This document shows positions 48,163 through 56,293 of a DNA stretch of 64,000 nucleotides, piece after piece. The notes below the pieces were generated by a model. It was not told the DNA's origin. It saw nothing but the letters and a program-made list of their open reading frames with translations, and did not search any database. Numbering within the stretch: the first letter of the stretch is position 1; every line of letters starts with the position of its first letter. The position numbers were made by a program, and so were the translations under genes. The DNA is from Legionella taurinensis (lineage in GTDB: Bacteria; Pseudomonadota; Gammaproteobacteria; Legionellales; Legionellaceae): contig NZ_UGOZ01000001.1 of the NCBI RefSeq assembly GCF_900452865.1, positions 2,542,001 through 2,606,000 of the forward strand, written 5' to 3'.

Positions 48163-49307
48163 TATTCGTTTCTCCCCTGGCGATAAAGCTGGCGTTTGGT
48201 TTGACGGCCGGCAACCAGGCTGTCTTCCTCATTATCGCCTGCATTGGCAGCCATGGATTTGCCTTTTGCGGGGATGGGCTGAGGCACCATACTGGTGCCC
48301 AGTTTATCCAACGGCAGGTACAACAGATTGCCGGCTTTGCTATCCACAATCACTTTGGTGCTGCGACTTAAGACACGCTGCATGGTTTCGAGGTACATGC
48401 GCTCCGATGTCACAGTCGGTGCCTGGGTATATTGTGGCAGCAGCGCTAAAAATTCAGCGACTTCGCCCTTGGCCCGCAACACCGCCTGTTCTGCATCGGC
48501 CTTTGCCTCCGCAAGAATGCGCTTGGCATTTCCTTCCGCAATGGGGACCACGCGTGCCTGATAGGCTAAGGCCTGTCCCTGGAAGCGTTTCTCATCTTCC
48601 CTGGCCTTAATGGCATCATCAAACGCATCCTGTACGCTTTCCGGCGCACGGGCAGGTTGAGGCGATACGTTGACGATCACGATACCCGTGTTGTATTTCT
48701 TCAGGGTTTTAACCAGCACGTCCTGCACATCCGTACCCCAGGCTTCGCGTCCTTCCGTAATGATCTGATTCAAGGTCGTCTTACCCACCACCTGACGCAG
48801 AGCGCTTGATGTGGTTTGCTGCAGGCTTTCCTGAGGGTCAGCCACATTAAACAGGTAATCTTCCAGATCGCCAATGCGGTATTGCACGACCAATGAGACA
48901 GACACCAGGTTTTCATCCTTCGTCAGCATCTGGGCGGAATAGGAATAGTGCGAGATCCTTTCCACGTTGTGGACGATTTTTGTGGAGATAATGCGCGGTA
49001 TCCAGTGCGGCCCCGGCCCCACGGTTTCGACGTATTTACCGAAGCGAAGAATAACGGCCTGTTCTGCGGGATCGACAATAAAGATTCCTGACAAAGCCCA
49101 GAGAATAAACAGAATCAGCGCGACCATGCCGGCCAGAAGACCGCCATTGCCCTGTTTGGGCGCCGCCCCGCCTCCTTCCTGGCCAGAGCCGCCAAACAAT
49201 GCTTTTTTAAGGCGTTCCTGAAAACGCTTCAATGCTTCATCCAGGTCAGGGGGTTGGTCTTTTCCACCCCATGGATCCTTGCCTTTTTCCGGCTCATTCC
49301 ACCCCAT
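48162..49307 (-). CDS. hflK: HflK, membrane-protease modulator
   Basis: 381 residues. A glycine/proline-rich cytosolic N-terminus (MGWNEPEKGKDPWGG) typical of HflK, one membrane helix (about 57-77), an SPFH domain and a C-terminal coiled coil followed by a polar tail. Partner of HflC. The usual upstream hfq-hflX genes are not here; an ankyrin gene lies upstream instead. Confidence 0.96.
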   Translation of the reverse strand: MGWNEPEKGKDPWGGKDQPPDLDEALKRFQERLKKALFGGSGQEGGGAAPKQGNGGLLAGMVALILFILWALSGIFIVDPAEQAVILRFGKYVETVGPGPHWIPRIISTKIVHNVERISHYSYSAQMLTKDENLVSVSLVVQYRIGDLEDYLFNVADPQESLQQTTSSALRQVVGKTTLNQIITEGREAWGTDVQDVLVKTLKKYNTGIVIVNVSPQPARAPESVQDAFDDAIKAREDEKRFQGQALAYQARVVPIAEGNAKRILAEAKADAEQAVLRAKGEVAEFLALLPQYTQAPTVTSERMYLETMQRVLSRSTKVIVDSKAGNLLYLPLDKLGTSMVPQPIPAKGKSMAANAGDNEEDSLVAGRQTKRQLYRQGRNE

Positions 49308-49467
49308 TGGTTACTCTCCACCTTGCATAAAAATAGAATTCTAGGGTTTATAGACTATGAAGGCAAGCAATGAAATGGGAATGAAAAGATTAAGTTGCTG
49401 CATGGGGATGAATCATCCGGGGATGGCCCGCTGTTTCTGAAGGCGTGGTTTTGATTACAGCGATTGC

Positions 49468-49496
49468 GCCATGCCGCGATTCCTCCGCGGCATGGC
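49468..49496 (-). terminator. Strong hairpin between ankyrin gene and hflK
   Basis: A perfect 11-bp stem (GCCATGCCGCG with CGCGGCATGGC) and 7-base loop begin 17 bases after the ankyrin-gene stop. No T-run follows, so it may end transcription weakly or protect the mRNA 3' end. Confidence 0.5.
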
Positions 49497-49513
49497 ATGC
49501 ACGGACTTTCGGG

Positions 49514-50869
49514 TTAAACCACCAGAGAATCATGGTGTAAATGAACCGTGTTGACCTCACTGTCCATCTGTTTAATGATAAGGGCGGTACGGCTATTGGG
49601 ATTAGCGTACGCGTAATCGCACAATTGCTGCCAGGACGTCACTTCACCCTGGGAAATTTTGGTCAACATGCCGCTCCAGCGATTAAAAAAAGTAGCGTCT
49701 TTAATGTTTTTCAAATAGAGCTGGACGAATTCAGCAAACCGCTTCTCGTCGGGCCGCAATTGAAGTTCCCCTTTTTCAGGAATATCCTGAGCCAGGCTTT
49801 CGACCTGCCCTGCCAAATCATCATAGCCGCCAGTTAAATTTTTAACCGAACGTCCCAGGGAATGGGTATCGTAAATAACCCGATGCAGCGCATGATTCTT
49901 GTTATGAATGGTTCGCAGAATCGACGGCTTCAGTTCCGGATTTTTTCCGGCATAATCCAAAATGTCATTCAGTAATTGGCGTCGGTGTGTATGCAGCAGC
50001 TGGCAGTAAGCCTCCGTACGCGGCATGTCGGCCCCGCGGCACAATAACATGGCAATGCCACGAATCGCTTCGTGTGTTTTTTCATTTTTTGCCAGGGAAT
50101 CGCATAATAAATCGATAGGCCTGAGTCTCATCGTGTCTTCATAATTCAGTTGCGCGGGCTTATTGGCTACCTCAAGAACCGCTTCCAGAGCACTGACGTT
50201 GACTTCCCGGGCAGCAATGGAAAGGGTCGGTCTTTTTCGGCTGCCAAAAGGATTGTCCACGCTGGCACCCGCACCAAGCAATTCCTTAACGCCCTCACCA
50301 AAATCCCGAAAAGCCGCGAGATGAAGTGGTTGCATTTCGCGCGCCGTGGCTTCATCCAGCTGAATGTTATCCGCCTGATCGATTAAGGGTTTGTACTTCA
50401 GAACCTGGCGAACGCACTCAATCGAGCCGGTTTCAATGGCCCTTGACAGAATGGTTCGCCCGTCTCTGTCCCGACCATTAATAAAATGCGAATCAGACTG
50501 CTCCTCATTGTCAACCCATATCTCAATCTCTTTTTCGATTTGCGGCGCTTTAAGGTTTTTTTGCAGTTTGCCCTGAGCGTCGAGCAGGAATGGCAGTAAA
50601 TCCAGTTTCTTTTCTTTAAGAACCAGGTGAACCGGCTGATTCAACAGGGTGTTAGCCCCGCGTTGCAGAAGTAATTGCACGTGCTCCGTTAAATTATTGG
50701 TTTCAGAATCATGCTGCTGGATGACATAACTCAGAAAATCAACCATTTTTCCATGATGCCAGAATGTCTTCTGTAAAAGCGTCTTGTCTTCACTCAGTTG
50801 CTCTTCAATGTATTGAGTGAATGCGCCGAAACCCTGTGCCAGCGCATTGTCCAAAGCTGAAAAATCCAT
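49514..50869 (-). CDS. Ankyrin-repeat protein, candidate Dot/Icm effector
   Basis: 451 residues, soluble. Ankyrin repeats lie in about 130-290: DGRTILSRAIETGSIECVRQVL, here noted as TILSRAIETGSIECVRQVL, then PLHLAAFRDFGEGVKELLGAGA, noted as PLHLAAFRDFGEGVKELL, then PTLSIAAREVNVSALEAVL, plus weaker flanking repeats. The C-terminal region (about 330-451) is helical and ends in YAYANPNSRTALIIKQMDSE and a short tail. Ankyrin proteins of this size are common Legionella effectors that bind host proteins. The specific family member is not recognised. AAGGATG precedes the start. Confidence 0.8.
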   Translation of the reverse strand: MDFSALDNALAQGFGAFTQYIEEQLSEDKTLLQKTFWHHGKMVDFLSYVIQQHDSETNNLTEHVQLLLQRGANTLLNQPVHLVLKEKKLDLLPFLLDAQGKLQKNLKAPQIEKEIEIWVDNEEQSDSHFINGRDRDGRTILSRAIETGSIECVRQVLKYKPLIDQADNIQLDEATAREMQPLHLAAFRDFGEGVKELLGAGASVDNPFGSRKRPTLSIAAREVNVSALEAVLEVANKPAQLNYEDTMRLRPIDLLCDSLAKNEKTHEAIRGIAMLLCRGADMPRTEAYCQLLHTHRRQLLNDILDYAGKNPELKPSILRTIHNKNHALHRVIYDTHSLGRSVKNLTGGYDDLAGQVESLAQDIPEKGELQLRPDEKRFAEFVQLYLKNIKDATFFNRWSGMLTKISQGEVTSWQQLCDYAYANPNSRTALIIKQMDSEVNTVHLHHDSLVV

Positions 50870-51017
50870 ACCACATCCTTATAAAAGTCCAAAGGGAGGG
50901 GGCTCATCCACCGATGGACGATTAAATCCCTTTAGAATCTTGTAACATGACGTTGCTACTAACCTTGACCGTCAATAGCAACTCCGCGGGCAGAAAGTCT
51001 AACTTCCTGCCATAGTG

Positions 51018-52163
51018 TTAACCATTTTTAATTTGCTTGGCAATATCCTGATTAAAATTTTCAACCAGCAAGGTTAAAAGACGCACAGCCTGGTGGTAAT
51101 CGCGTTTATCAAACACGCCGGCATGCTGATGAGCATAGCGGACAGGAATACCAATATTAATCGCCGGAACCCCTTTTCCGGACATCTGTAATTTTGAACC
51201 GTCCTCTCCATAACCCATTTCCACTTCCAATTGCACTGGAATATGGTTTTTTGCAGCAATGTCCCTCACCCAGTTGACCAGCGCCTGGTTGGGAATCATG
51301 GAGCGGTCATAGACAAAAACAGAGGGGCCTTTGCCAAGAAAAATGGTGTTTTTTCTTTCGGCGATTAATGAAGGGTAATCATCCGCAATACCCACCTCCA
51401 CGTTAATCACGACATCCGGTTTGGTCGCCTGATAGACGGTTGACGCACCGCGCATGCCCACCTCTTCCTGCACGGTAGCGGCGGCAAACAATTGGTATGC
51501 TGGCCTGCTGTTTTTGACGGTTTGAAGCACTTCACTGATGGCTGCAAGGCCGATGCGATCATCCAGGGCCTTGGCCAGAAAACGGGTGTCGCTCAGCGCT
51601 GTGAATTCACTGACCGGAGTGACCGCCAGGCCGGGACGAATACCCAGGCGTTTCACCGCATCCTCTTTATTTTCAGCCCCCACATCCAGAAACAGGAAGG
51701 ACATGTCCGGCGAACCCAGCATTTTTTTGTCACCGAGAAGATGCGGAGAATCCATACCGGAATAGCCGGTAATGGGGTGTTTGTCGCCTGCTATATGCCA
51801 GCGCTGGGCATAAATAACGGCAGTGGCAATGCCGCCTACCGGGACTATTTTTACAAAACCATCGTCAGTGATCGACTCGACCATGAAGCCGGTTTCATCC
51901 ATGTGCGCCATTAACAACAGGCGGGGGGCCGATGGGCTGGTCGTATGGCCAATGAGATTGCCCATGCCGTCGATTTCGAGCTGGGGCAAGGCCGTGCCCC
52001 ATTGCGCCTTCAGCAGTTCGCGGATGGGTTTTTCGTAGCCCGACACAGCGGGGGTATTGGTTAGTTTTGCCAGTAAAGGCAGCGGGGTGACGGCATGAAG
52101 CGTATTCAAACCTGACACCAGCAACAGGCCAAGCAGGCCGGATTTTAACAGTCCCTTGTTCAC
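51018..52163 (-). CDS. Exported M42-family metallopeptidase
   Basis: 381 residues. A signal peptide (about 1-24, ending LHA) is unusual for M42 enzymes, which are normally cytosolic. The co-catalytic zinc motifs are present: LLMAHMDETGFMV, ALDDRIGLAAI and VQEEVGMRGAS (catalytic Glu pair), with a late His in RYAHQHAGVFD. It is an aminopeptidase-type enzyme, probably acting on peptides in the periplasm or outside. It lies 10 bases beyond trmB on the same strand. Confidence 0.9.
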   Translation of the reverse strand: MNKGLLKSGLLGLLLVSGLNTLHAVTPLPLLAKLTNTPAVSGYEKPIRELLKAQWGTALPQLEIDGMGNLIGHTTSPSAPRLLLMAHMDETGFMVESITDDGFVKIVPVGGIATAVIYAQRWHIAGDKHPITGYSGMDSPHLLGDKKMLGSPDMSFLFLDVGAENKEDAVKRLGIRPGLAVTPVSEFTALSDTRFLAKALDDRIGLAAISEVLQTVKNSRPAYQLFAAATVQEEVGMRGASTVYQATKPDVVINVEVGIADDYPSLIAERKNTIFLGKGPSVFVYDRSMIPNQALVNWVRDIAAKNHIPVQLEVEMGYGEDGSKLQMSGKGVPAINIGIPVRYAHQHAGVFDKRDYHQAVRLLTLLVENFNQDIAKQIKNG

Positions 52164-52173
52164 GGTATTCTCC

Positions 52174-52845
52174 TTATTTTTTTAGATAAATTAAGTCCCA
52201 GACCCCATGGCCGAGGCGTTGTCCGCGCTGTTCGAACTTGGTTAGCGGGCGTGTCTCAGGCCGCGGCGAAAAGCCTCCCCCGGCCTGTTGATTTATCAGT
52301 GTTGGTTCGTTATCAAGAACCTCCAGCATGTGGTCAGCATAATCCTGCCAGTCGGTGGCGCAATGCAAAAAACCGCCCTTTTTCAGCTTGCCGGCTAACA
52401 GACTGACGAACGCCGGCTGAATGAGACGGCGTTTGTGATGCCTTTTTTTGGGCCAGGGATCAGGAAAAAAGAGTTGGATTCCAGCCAGCGAGGCCTCTGC
52501 AATCCGTGTTTTAACGATTTCGACGGCATCCAGAGCCACAAGGCGGACATTGGTTAACCCCTGCTCATGCAAATCCGCGGCAAGGCTGCCGAGACCGGCG
52601 CGATGCACCTCAATGCCTACAAAATTAATTTCGGGGTGGCGAAGCGCCATGGTCAGCAGAGAAGCCCCCATGCCAAAACCAATTTCAACCACCGTCTCAG
52701 CTTCGCGGTTGAACAGGGTCTGCCAATCCCACATGTCGCCGTCAAGAGGTAATTCGTAGGCAGGCAGATAGTGTTCAAGCCCCTGTTGTTGACGGTTGCT
52801 GGTGCGTCCTGCCCGAAGAACGAAACTTTTGATGGTTCTTTTCAT
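52174..52845 (-). CDS. trmB: tRNA (guanine-N7-)-methyltransferase
   Basis: 223 residues. A SAM-binding VVEIGFGMGASLL motif (about 51-63), then FPDPWPKKRHHKRRLIQPAF and the C-terminal TKFEQRGQRLGHGVWDL give all family signatures. It methylates G46 of tRNA. Divergent from rpmB. Confidence 0.97.
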   Translation of the reverse strand: MKRTIKSFVLRAGRTSNRQQQGLEHYLPAYELPLDGDMWDWQTLFNREAETVVEIGFGMGASLLTMALRHPEINFVGIEVHRAGLGSLAADLHEQGLTNVRLVALDAVEIVKTRIAEASLAGIQLFFPDPWPKKRHHKRRLIQPAFVSLLAGKLKKGGFLHCATDWQDYADHMLEVLDNEPTLINQQAGGGFSPRPETRPLTKFEQRGQRLGHGVWDLIYLKK

Positions 52846-52952
52846 TTATATAGCCGCATCATTGACAATGGCGGCGATTATACCTGTAACTTGCCAATTT
52901 GCGATCTCTCCGTAAAATGTCCGTTTAATTTTGGCTGAAATTAATAGAAATC

Positions 52953-52981
52953 TTGCAAGAAGCTTCATTTTTTGGTATAAA
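52953..52981 (+). promoter_or_regulatory. Sigma-70 promoter of rpmB-rpmG
   Basis: -35 TTGCAA (52953-52958), 17-base spacer, -10 TATAAA (52976-52981), about 100 bases before rpmB, leaving a leader of roughly 95 bases. Confidence 0.65.
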
Positions 52982-53082
52982 AGCGCACTTGTATTTCGCA
53001 CCCCGGTAATTTTAAATGAATGCCAGGAATTAGTGGGCTTACCCCTGTTAATTCTGCTGCACCGAAATTTTGGAGTAACAAC

Positions 53083-53319
53083 ATGTCTAGAGTATGTCAG
53101 GTCACTGGCAAGCGGCCGACCACGGGCAACAATGTGTCGCATGCTAACAATAAAACCAAAAGACGCTTTCTGCCCAACATTCAGGAACACCGCTTCTGGG
53201 TTGAAGGCGAAAACCGCTTCGTAACATTAAAGGTAAGCACCAAAGGTATCCGTATTATTGACAAATTGGGTATCCGTGCCGTTCTGGACAAATTACGCGC
53301 CCAAGGCGAGAAAGTGTAA
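53083..53319 (+). CDS. rpmB: 50S ribosomal protein L28
   Basis: 78 residues starting [21 protein letters not shown], the standard L28 beginning (quoted here as [12 protein letters not shown]). The TTTTGGAG site precedes the ATG at 53083; an in-frame extension from 53020 is not part of the family. A zinc-binding cysteine set is absent, as in the C- type. Followed after 12 bases by rpmG. Confidence 0.98.
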   Translation: MSRVCQVTGKRPTTGNNVSHANNKTKRRFLPNIQEHRFWVEGENRFVTLKVSTKGIRIIDKLGIRAVLDKLRAQGEKV

Positions 53320-53331
53320 GAGGATTAAATC

Positions 53332-53493
53332 ATGGCCGCTGTGACCATCAAAATTAAATTAAAATCGACTGAAAGCAGTCATTACTACACCACAACCAAA
53401 AATCCTCGTAACCATCCTGAAAAATTGGAGTTACGAAAATACGACCCCGTATTGCGTAAGTACGCCCTCTATAAAGAAACCAAAGTCAAATAA
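53332..53493 (+). CDS. rpmG: 50S ribosomal protein L33
   Basis: 53 residues, starting [15 protein letters not shown] and ending LYKETKVK. Motif [23 protein letters not shown] is characteristic (seen from residue 17 on). It lacks the zinc cysteines, as in the proteobacterial C- paralogue. Ribosome binding site AGAGGAT. A terminator follows at once. It is too short for many ORF cut-offs but certain from sequence and linkage to rpmB. Confidence 0.97.
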   Translation: MAAVTIKIKLKSTESSHYYTTTKNPRNHPEKLELRKYDPVLRKYALYKETKVK

Positions 53494-53499
53494 GTTACT

Positions 53500-53522
53500 G
53501 GCCTCTGTGAGGCCTTTTTTTT
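53500..53522 (+). terminator. Terminator of rpmB-rpmG
   Basis: GGCCTC-TGT-GAGGCC stem-loop followed by eight T, seven bases after the rpmG stop: a textbook intrinsic terminator. Confidence 0.92.
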
Positions 53523-53561
53523 GCGCTGTAAATCCAGGGATTAAGGAACAGGAGATTTGCA

Positions 53562-54227
53562 ATGGAGGCATACCTTCACAGTGCACAGGCTTTAAAATCC
53601 ACGCTTCAGACCCAATACCATCAACTCTTGGCAAGCAATCATATCAACGACCATGAGCGCATGAAAAAACTGCGTGCTGTTCAGGCAGGCTGGATTCTCC
53701 TTGCCGCCGTAGCCGAGTTGCATTACGTTTATGAAGGCAGCGAAGCTGAACCTCATTTAACCAGGATTCTCGCCGCAGCGGAAGAGGTCTTGCTTAACCC
53801 ATGTCTAACCACCCTTTCGGTCTTATCCCAGCACCTGGAGCGATTGAAGCAGTGCATGGATAGTACCCGCAAGAGCTACACTTTTTTTGCTCAAATCAAC
53901 AGTGCGGCAGACACCGTGTCAGCTACCGTCTCCCTCATGGGCATAAGTTACGGTATTGCCATTCTGCTGGGATTTTCGGGACTGGCCTTGGGGCCCTTTG
54001 GAGCATTGGCGTTGGGAATGGGCGTTTTCTTTCTCAGCAGCCTGCTGGCGTCCTGTGCGATTGAGAGCCTGAGCCTCAATACGCGGTTTTGTAAGAATTC
54101 GCAATTGCAGGAAATAAACGCCTGTTTCGAAACCCTGAAGACGGAATTCATGCCTTCCCAGCCCGCATCCGATTCACTGTCTGTCGCTGAAGCTATGGAT
54201 TACCCGATGCCCCTTCAGGTTCAATGA
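53562..54227 (+). CDS. Hypothetical protein with a membrane hairpin
   Basis: 221 residues, unrecognised. Residues 1-115 are helical and charged; about 122-172 form two strongly hydrophobic segments rich in Gly/Ala/Leu (SATVSLMGISYGIAILLGFSG and LGPFGALALGMGVFFLSSLLA regions) separated by a short turn. The last 45 residues are polar. Layout resembles effectors that insert a helical hairpin in a host membrane, but this is only an impression. An AGGAG site precedes the start. It is transcribed after the rpmG terminator and is convergent with the DSD1-like gene. Confidence 0.65.
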   Translation: MEAYLHSAQALKSTLQTQYHQLLASNHINDHERMKKLRAVQAGWILLAAVAELHYVYEGSEAEPHLTRILAAAEEVLLNPCLTTLSVLSQHLERLKQCMDSTRKSYTFFAQINSAADTVSATVSLMGISYGIAILLGFSGLALGPFGALALGMGVFFLSSLLASCAIESLSLNTRFCKNSQLQEINACFETLKTEFMPSQPASDSLSVAEAMDYPMPLQVQ

Positions 54228-54266
54228 CTTAAACCTTAAGCCGGGCGGCATACCCCGCCCGAAACG

Positions 54267-55370
54267 CTACTGCGACTTACCCCTTAAATCAATGTCCCAC
54301 ACGTCCACAACGCGGCCATTGTCGATAAGGTAAAATTGATCAAATAGATTGATGGTTGGATCGCAATGCGGTATTACCAGTTCAAGCACGTCGCCATTGG
54401 CAGGCAAGGGCGTGTTGCCAACTGCGGTAATTTTCCCGTGTTCATCGCCAAACCCTCCCCAATCGTATTCCAATCCTTCATGGCTTATTATTTTAGGCTT
54501 GTGGTGAGCATTCGCATAAATGGCTTTGGTCCCCGCGTCGACCGTCACGTGCTCCATGCGGTTGGAACTGATCACGGTCGTCAACAAGGTCATTGCCGGT
54601 TGAAAAACAGGGGTAGACGCATTACCCTGCGACTCAATCACGCTGTATTCAACATCCATAACCGCATAAGAACCCGGCTGAATTTCGGTAATTTCTGTGA
54701 CCTCCACATCGATATCGTAGGTTCCTGTGCCTGAACCCGTTAAAATGTGGCAGGGTAAATCCTGGCTTCTGAACGCCTTTCGAATATCGCTGGCCTTTTG
54801 CATCACCTGCAGGGATTTGGTTTTACGCTCCTCGTAGGATGAAATGTGCTGCAAATGCCCTGCATAACATTGAATGCCCACCAGATTGAGCCAGGGGTAT
54901 TTGCTGAGTTTCAATGCAAAATTAACGGCGTAATCCGGCCTTACACCGGTTCTGCCAAGCCCTGAATCAACATCAACCAGCACATTGATTGGGGTGTTAA
55001 TTCCTTGGCCTGCTGCATTTAAATCAGCCAGATTCTGCTCATTATCGACCACAACCAGAATATCCGGGGTTTTTTTCAGGCAAGCCGCCAGACGGGCTAT
55101 TTTAGCCGCAGTAACGACAGGTGAGGTAATTAAAATAGTCTTAAGTCCCTGATTAACGAGAACCTCTGCCTCCGACACTTTCGCCACACTCAAGCCAATG
55201 GCGCCATACTCGAGCTGCAATTTGGCCAGGCGCGAACATTTATGCGTTTTAACATGAGGACGTACCTGGATACTGTGCCGTAGCGCATGATGCTGCATTT
55301 CCTCAAGATTATGAAGCAGTGTGCTTTTTTCGATAACCAGGCAAGGGGTGTCCAATTCCTGTTTTAACAT
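54267..55370 (-). CDS. DSD1-family PLP-dependent enzyme (D-threonine aldolase / D-serine dehydratase-like)
   Basis: 367 residues. An N-terminal alanine-racemase-like TIM barrel carries the Schiff-base lysine K41 in VRPHVKTHKC. The C-terminal D-serine dehydratase-like domain has a metal-binding His-x-Cys (IPHCDPT). D-threonine aldolases, D-serine dehydratases and 3-hydroxy-D-aspartate aldolases share this layout; the exact substrate cannot be read. No neighbour suggests a pathway. Confidence 0.87.
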   Translation of the reverse strand: MLKQELDTPCLVIEKSTLLHNLEEMQHHALRHSIQVRPHVKTHKCSRLAKLQLEYGAIGLSVAKVSEAEVLVNQGLKTILITSPVVTAAKIARLAACLKKTPDILVVVDNEQNLADLNAAGQGINTPINVLVDVDSGLGRTGVRPDYAVNFALKLSKYPWLNLVGIQCYAGHLQHISSYEERKTKSLQVMQKASDIRKAFRSQDLPCHILTGSGTGTYDIDVEVTEITEIQPGSYAVMDVEYSVIESQGNASTPVFQPAMTLLTTVISSNRMEHVTVDAGTKAIYANAHHKPKIISHEGLEYDWGGFGDEHGKITAVGNTPLPANGDVLELVIPHCDPTINLFDQFYLIDNGRVVDVWDIDLRGKSQ

Positions 55371-55447
55371 GAGTACTATCCTGAACTGACAAATTAAAAA
55401 GGATAACAGGAATGCAGCCGAGGTGCATGCTCTCGTCGGTAAATGAA

Positions 55448-55699
55448 TTATAAATCCGGCTCTTGAATACGGAGCCTGGAGGGCTCTGTTTCGGGGTAAT
55501 GCCAGGGCTCCCCGTCAGCGAACGTACCGGGATGGGGTTGTTGCGGTTTTTTTGGTTTTTTATCCTTCGGTCTATGATCGGGGCATTCTTCCAAGGCCGG
55601 CGGATCTTCAATTTCAGGCCTTATCGCATCCGGACTCATGGGCATAATCCATTGACCTTGTTTTTTAATGGGTTGACATGGTAACCTCCTTGTATCCAT
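55448..55699 (-). CDS. Small proline-rich protein with unclear start
   Basis: Up to 83 residues from the ATG at 55699. The body is charged and proline-rich (DHRPKDKKPKKPQQPHPG) and likely disordered; no family recognised. The strongest ribosome binding site (AAGGAGG) precedes a different ATG at 55680 that opens only MSTH before a stop. One base fewer in the CCC there would join MST to IKKQGQWIMP of this frame. So either the start is internal (MPMSPDA, about 55647), or the gene has a frameshift. Convergence of codon pattern is not enough to decide. Confidence 0.45.
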   Translation of the reverse strand: MDTRRLPCQPIKKQGQWIMPMSPDAIRPEIEDPPALEECPDHRPKDKKPKKPQQPHPGTFADGEPWHYPETEPSRLRIQEPDL

Positions 55700-55738
55700 A
55701 CCGAAGAGAAACAGCACCAATTTTTGCGCATTTAAGAA

Positions 55739-55765
55739 GGCGGAGTTTCTCCTAAAAACCCCGCC
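55739..55765 (-). terminator. Terminator of the KGG-repeat gene
   Basis: In minus-strand RNA GGCGGGGUUU pairs with AAACUCCGCC over 10 bp with one G-U pair, followed by UUCUU. In plus-strand RNA the same site has an A-C mismatch but is followed by TTTTT, so it may act both ways. Confidence 0.6.
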
Positions 55766-55773
55766 TTTTTAAT

Positions 55774-55962
55774 CTATTTTTCGTCCTTTCTATGGGAGTT
55801 TTTACCTCCCTTTCTCCCGGCCTCACTCAGGCTATCGTGGCCTCTTGTTTCTGCTGCTTTTTTATGATCAGCGGCTTGACCTCCCTTACGACCCGCTTCA
55901 CTCAAGCTTTCGTGACCTCTTGTTTCAGCTGCTTTTTTTCCGCCCTCACTTGTTCCAGCCAT
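55774..55962 (-). CDS. KGG-repeat stress protein (GsiB/YciG-like)
   Basis: 62 residues from the ATG at 55962, with an AAGGAG site. Two near-identical repeats of about 22 residues (KKAAETRGHESLSEAGRKGG and KKAAETRGHDSLSEAGRKGG) are separated by QAADH, and a basic tail follows. Proteins of this hydrophilic KGG type are induced by general stress and starvation; the molecular role is unclear. It is monocistronic with its own terminator. Confidence 0.88.
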   Translation of the reverse strand: MAGTSEGGKKAAETRGHESLSEAGRKGGQAADHKKAAETRGHDSLSEAGRKGGKNSHRKDEK

Positions 55963-56185
55963 AATAATCTCCTTTTTTATAGTTAGAATTAAATTACCAA
56001 AACATATAAATATCACCATCTATTTTTAAGAAAATAACTTAAAAAAGTCAAAGAAAAAACTTCATTATTTTTTATTAAAAATTTTATTTATTAATTTAAA
56101 AAAATTATAATAAAATTCATAGTAAAAAAAATAACAATATTTGCCCAACTAAAGACCAACCCCATTAAAAAGGAGCCATTAATCA
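55963..56185. other. AT-rich intergenic region between KGG gene and rpoN leader
   Basis: Nearly pure A/T over about 56020-56130, no gene on either strand. It must contain divergent promoters for the KGG gene and for rpoN; A-tracts suggest intrinsic curvature. No repeat or RNA gene seen. Confidence 0.5.
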
Positions 56186-56293
56186 ATGCCTTGCGCCAAA
56201 CCCACCGCAATTTACTCTGTTCCCCTACTGGATAATCCTTCTGAATCAGTTAAACTTATACTAAAAGCGATGTTACAAAGAGGATTTGCATGA
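56186..56293 (+). CDS. Possible 35-residue leader peptide overlapping rpoN
   Basis: An ORF of 35 codons with a very good AAGGAG site 10 bases before its ATG. Its TGA stop overlaps the rpoN start (ATGA), giving potential translational coupling. The peptide matches nothing I know. It could be a regulatory leader ORF of rpoN or chance; the strong site and exact overlap are the only support. Confidence 0.35.
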   Translation: MPCAKPTAIYSVPLLDNPSESVKLILKAMLQRGFA

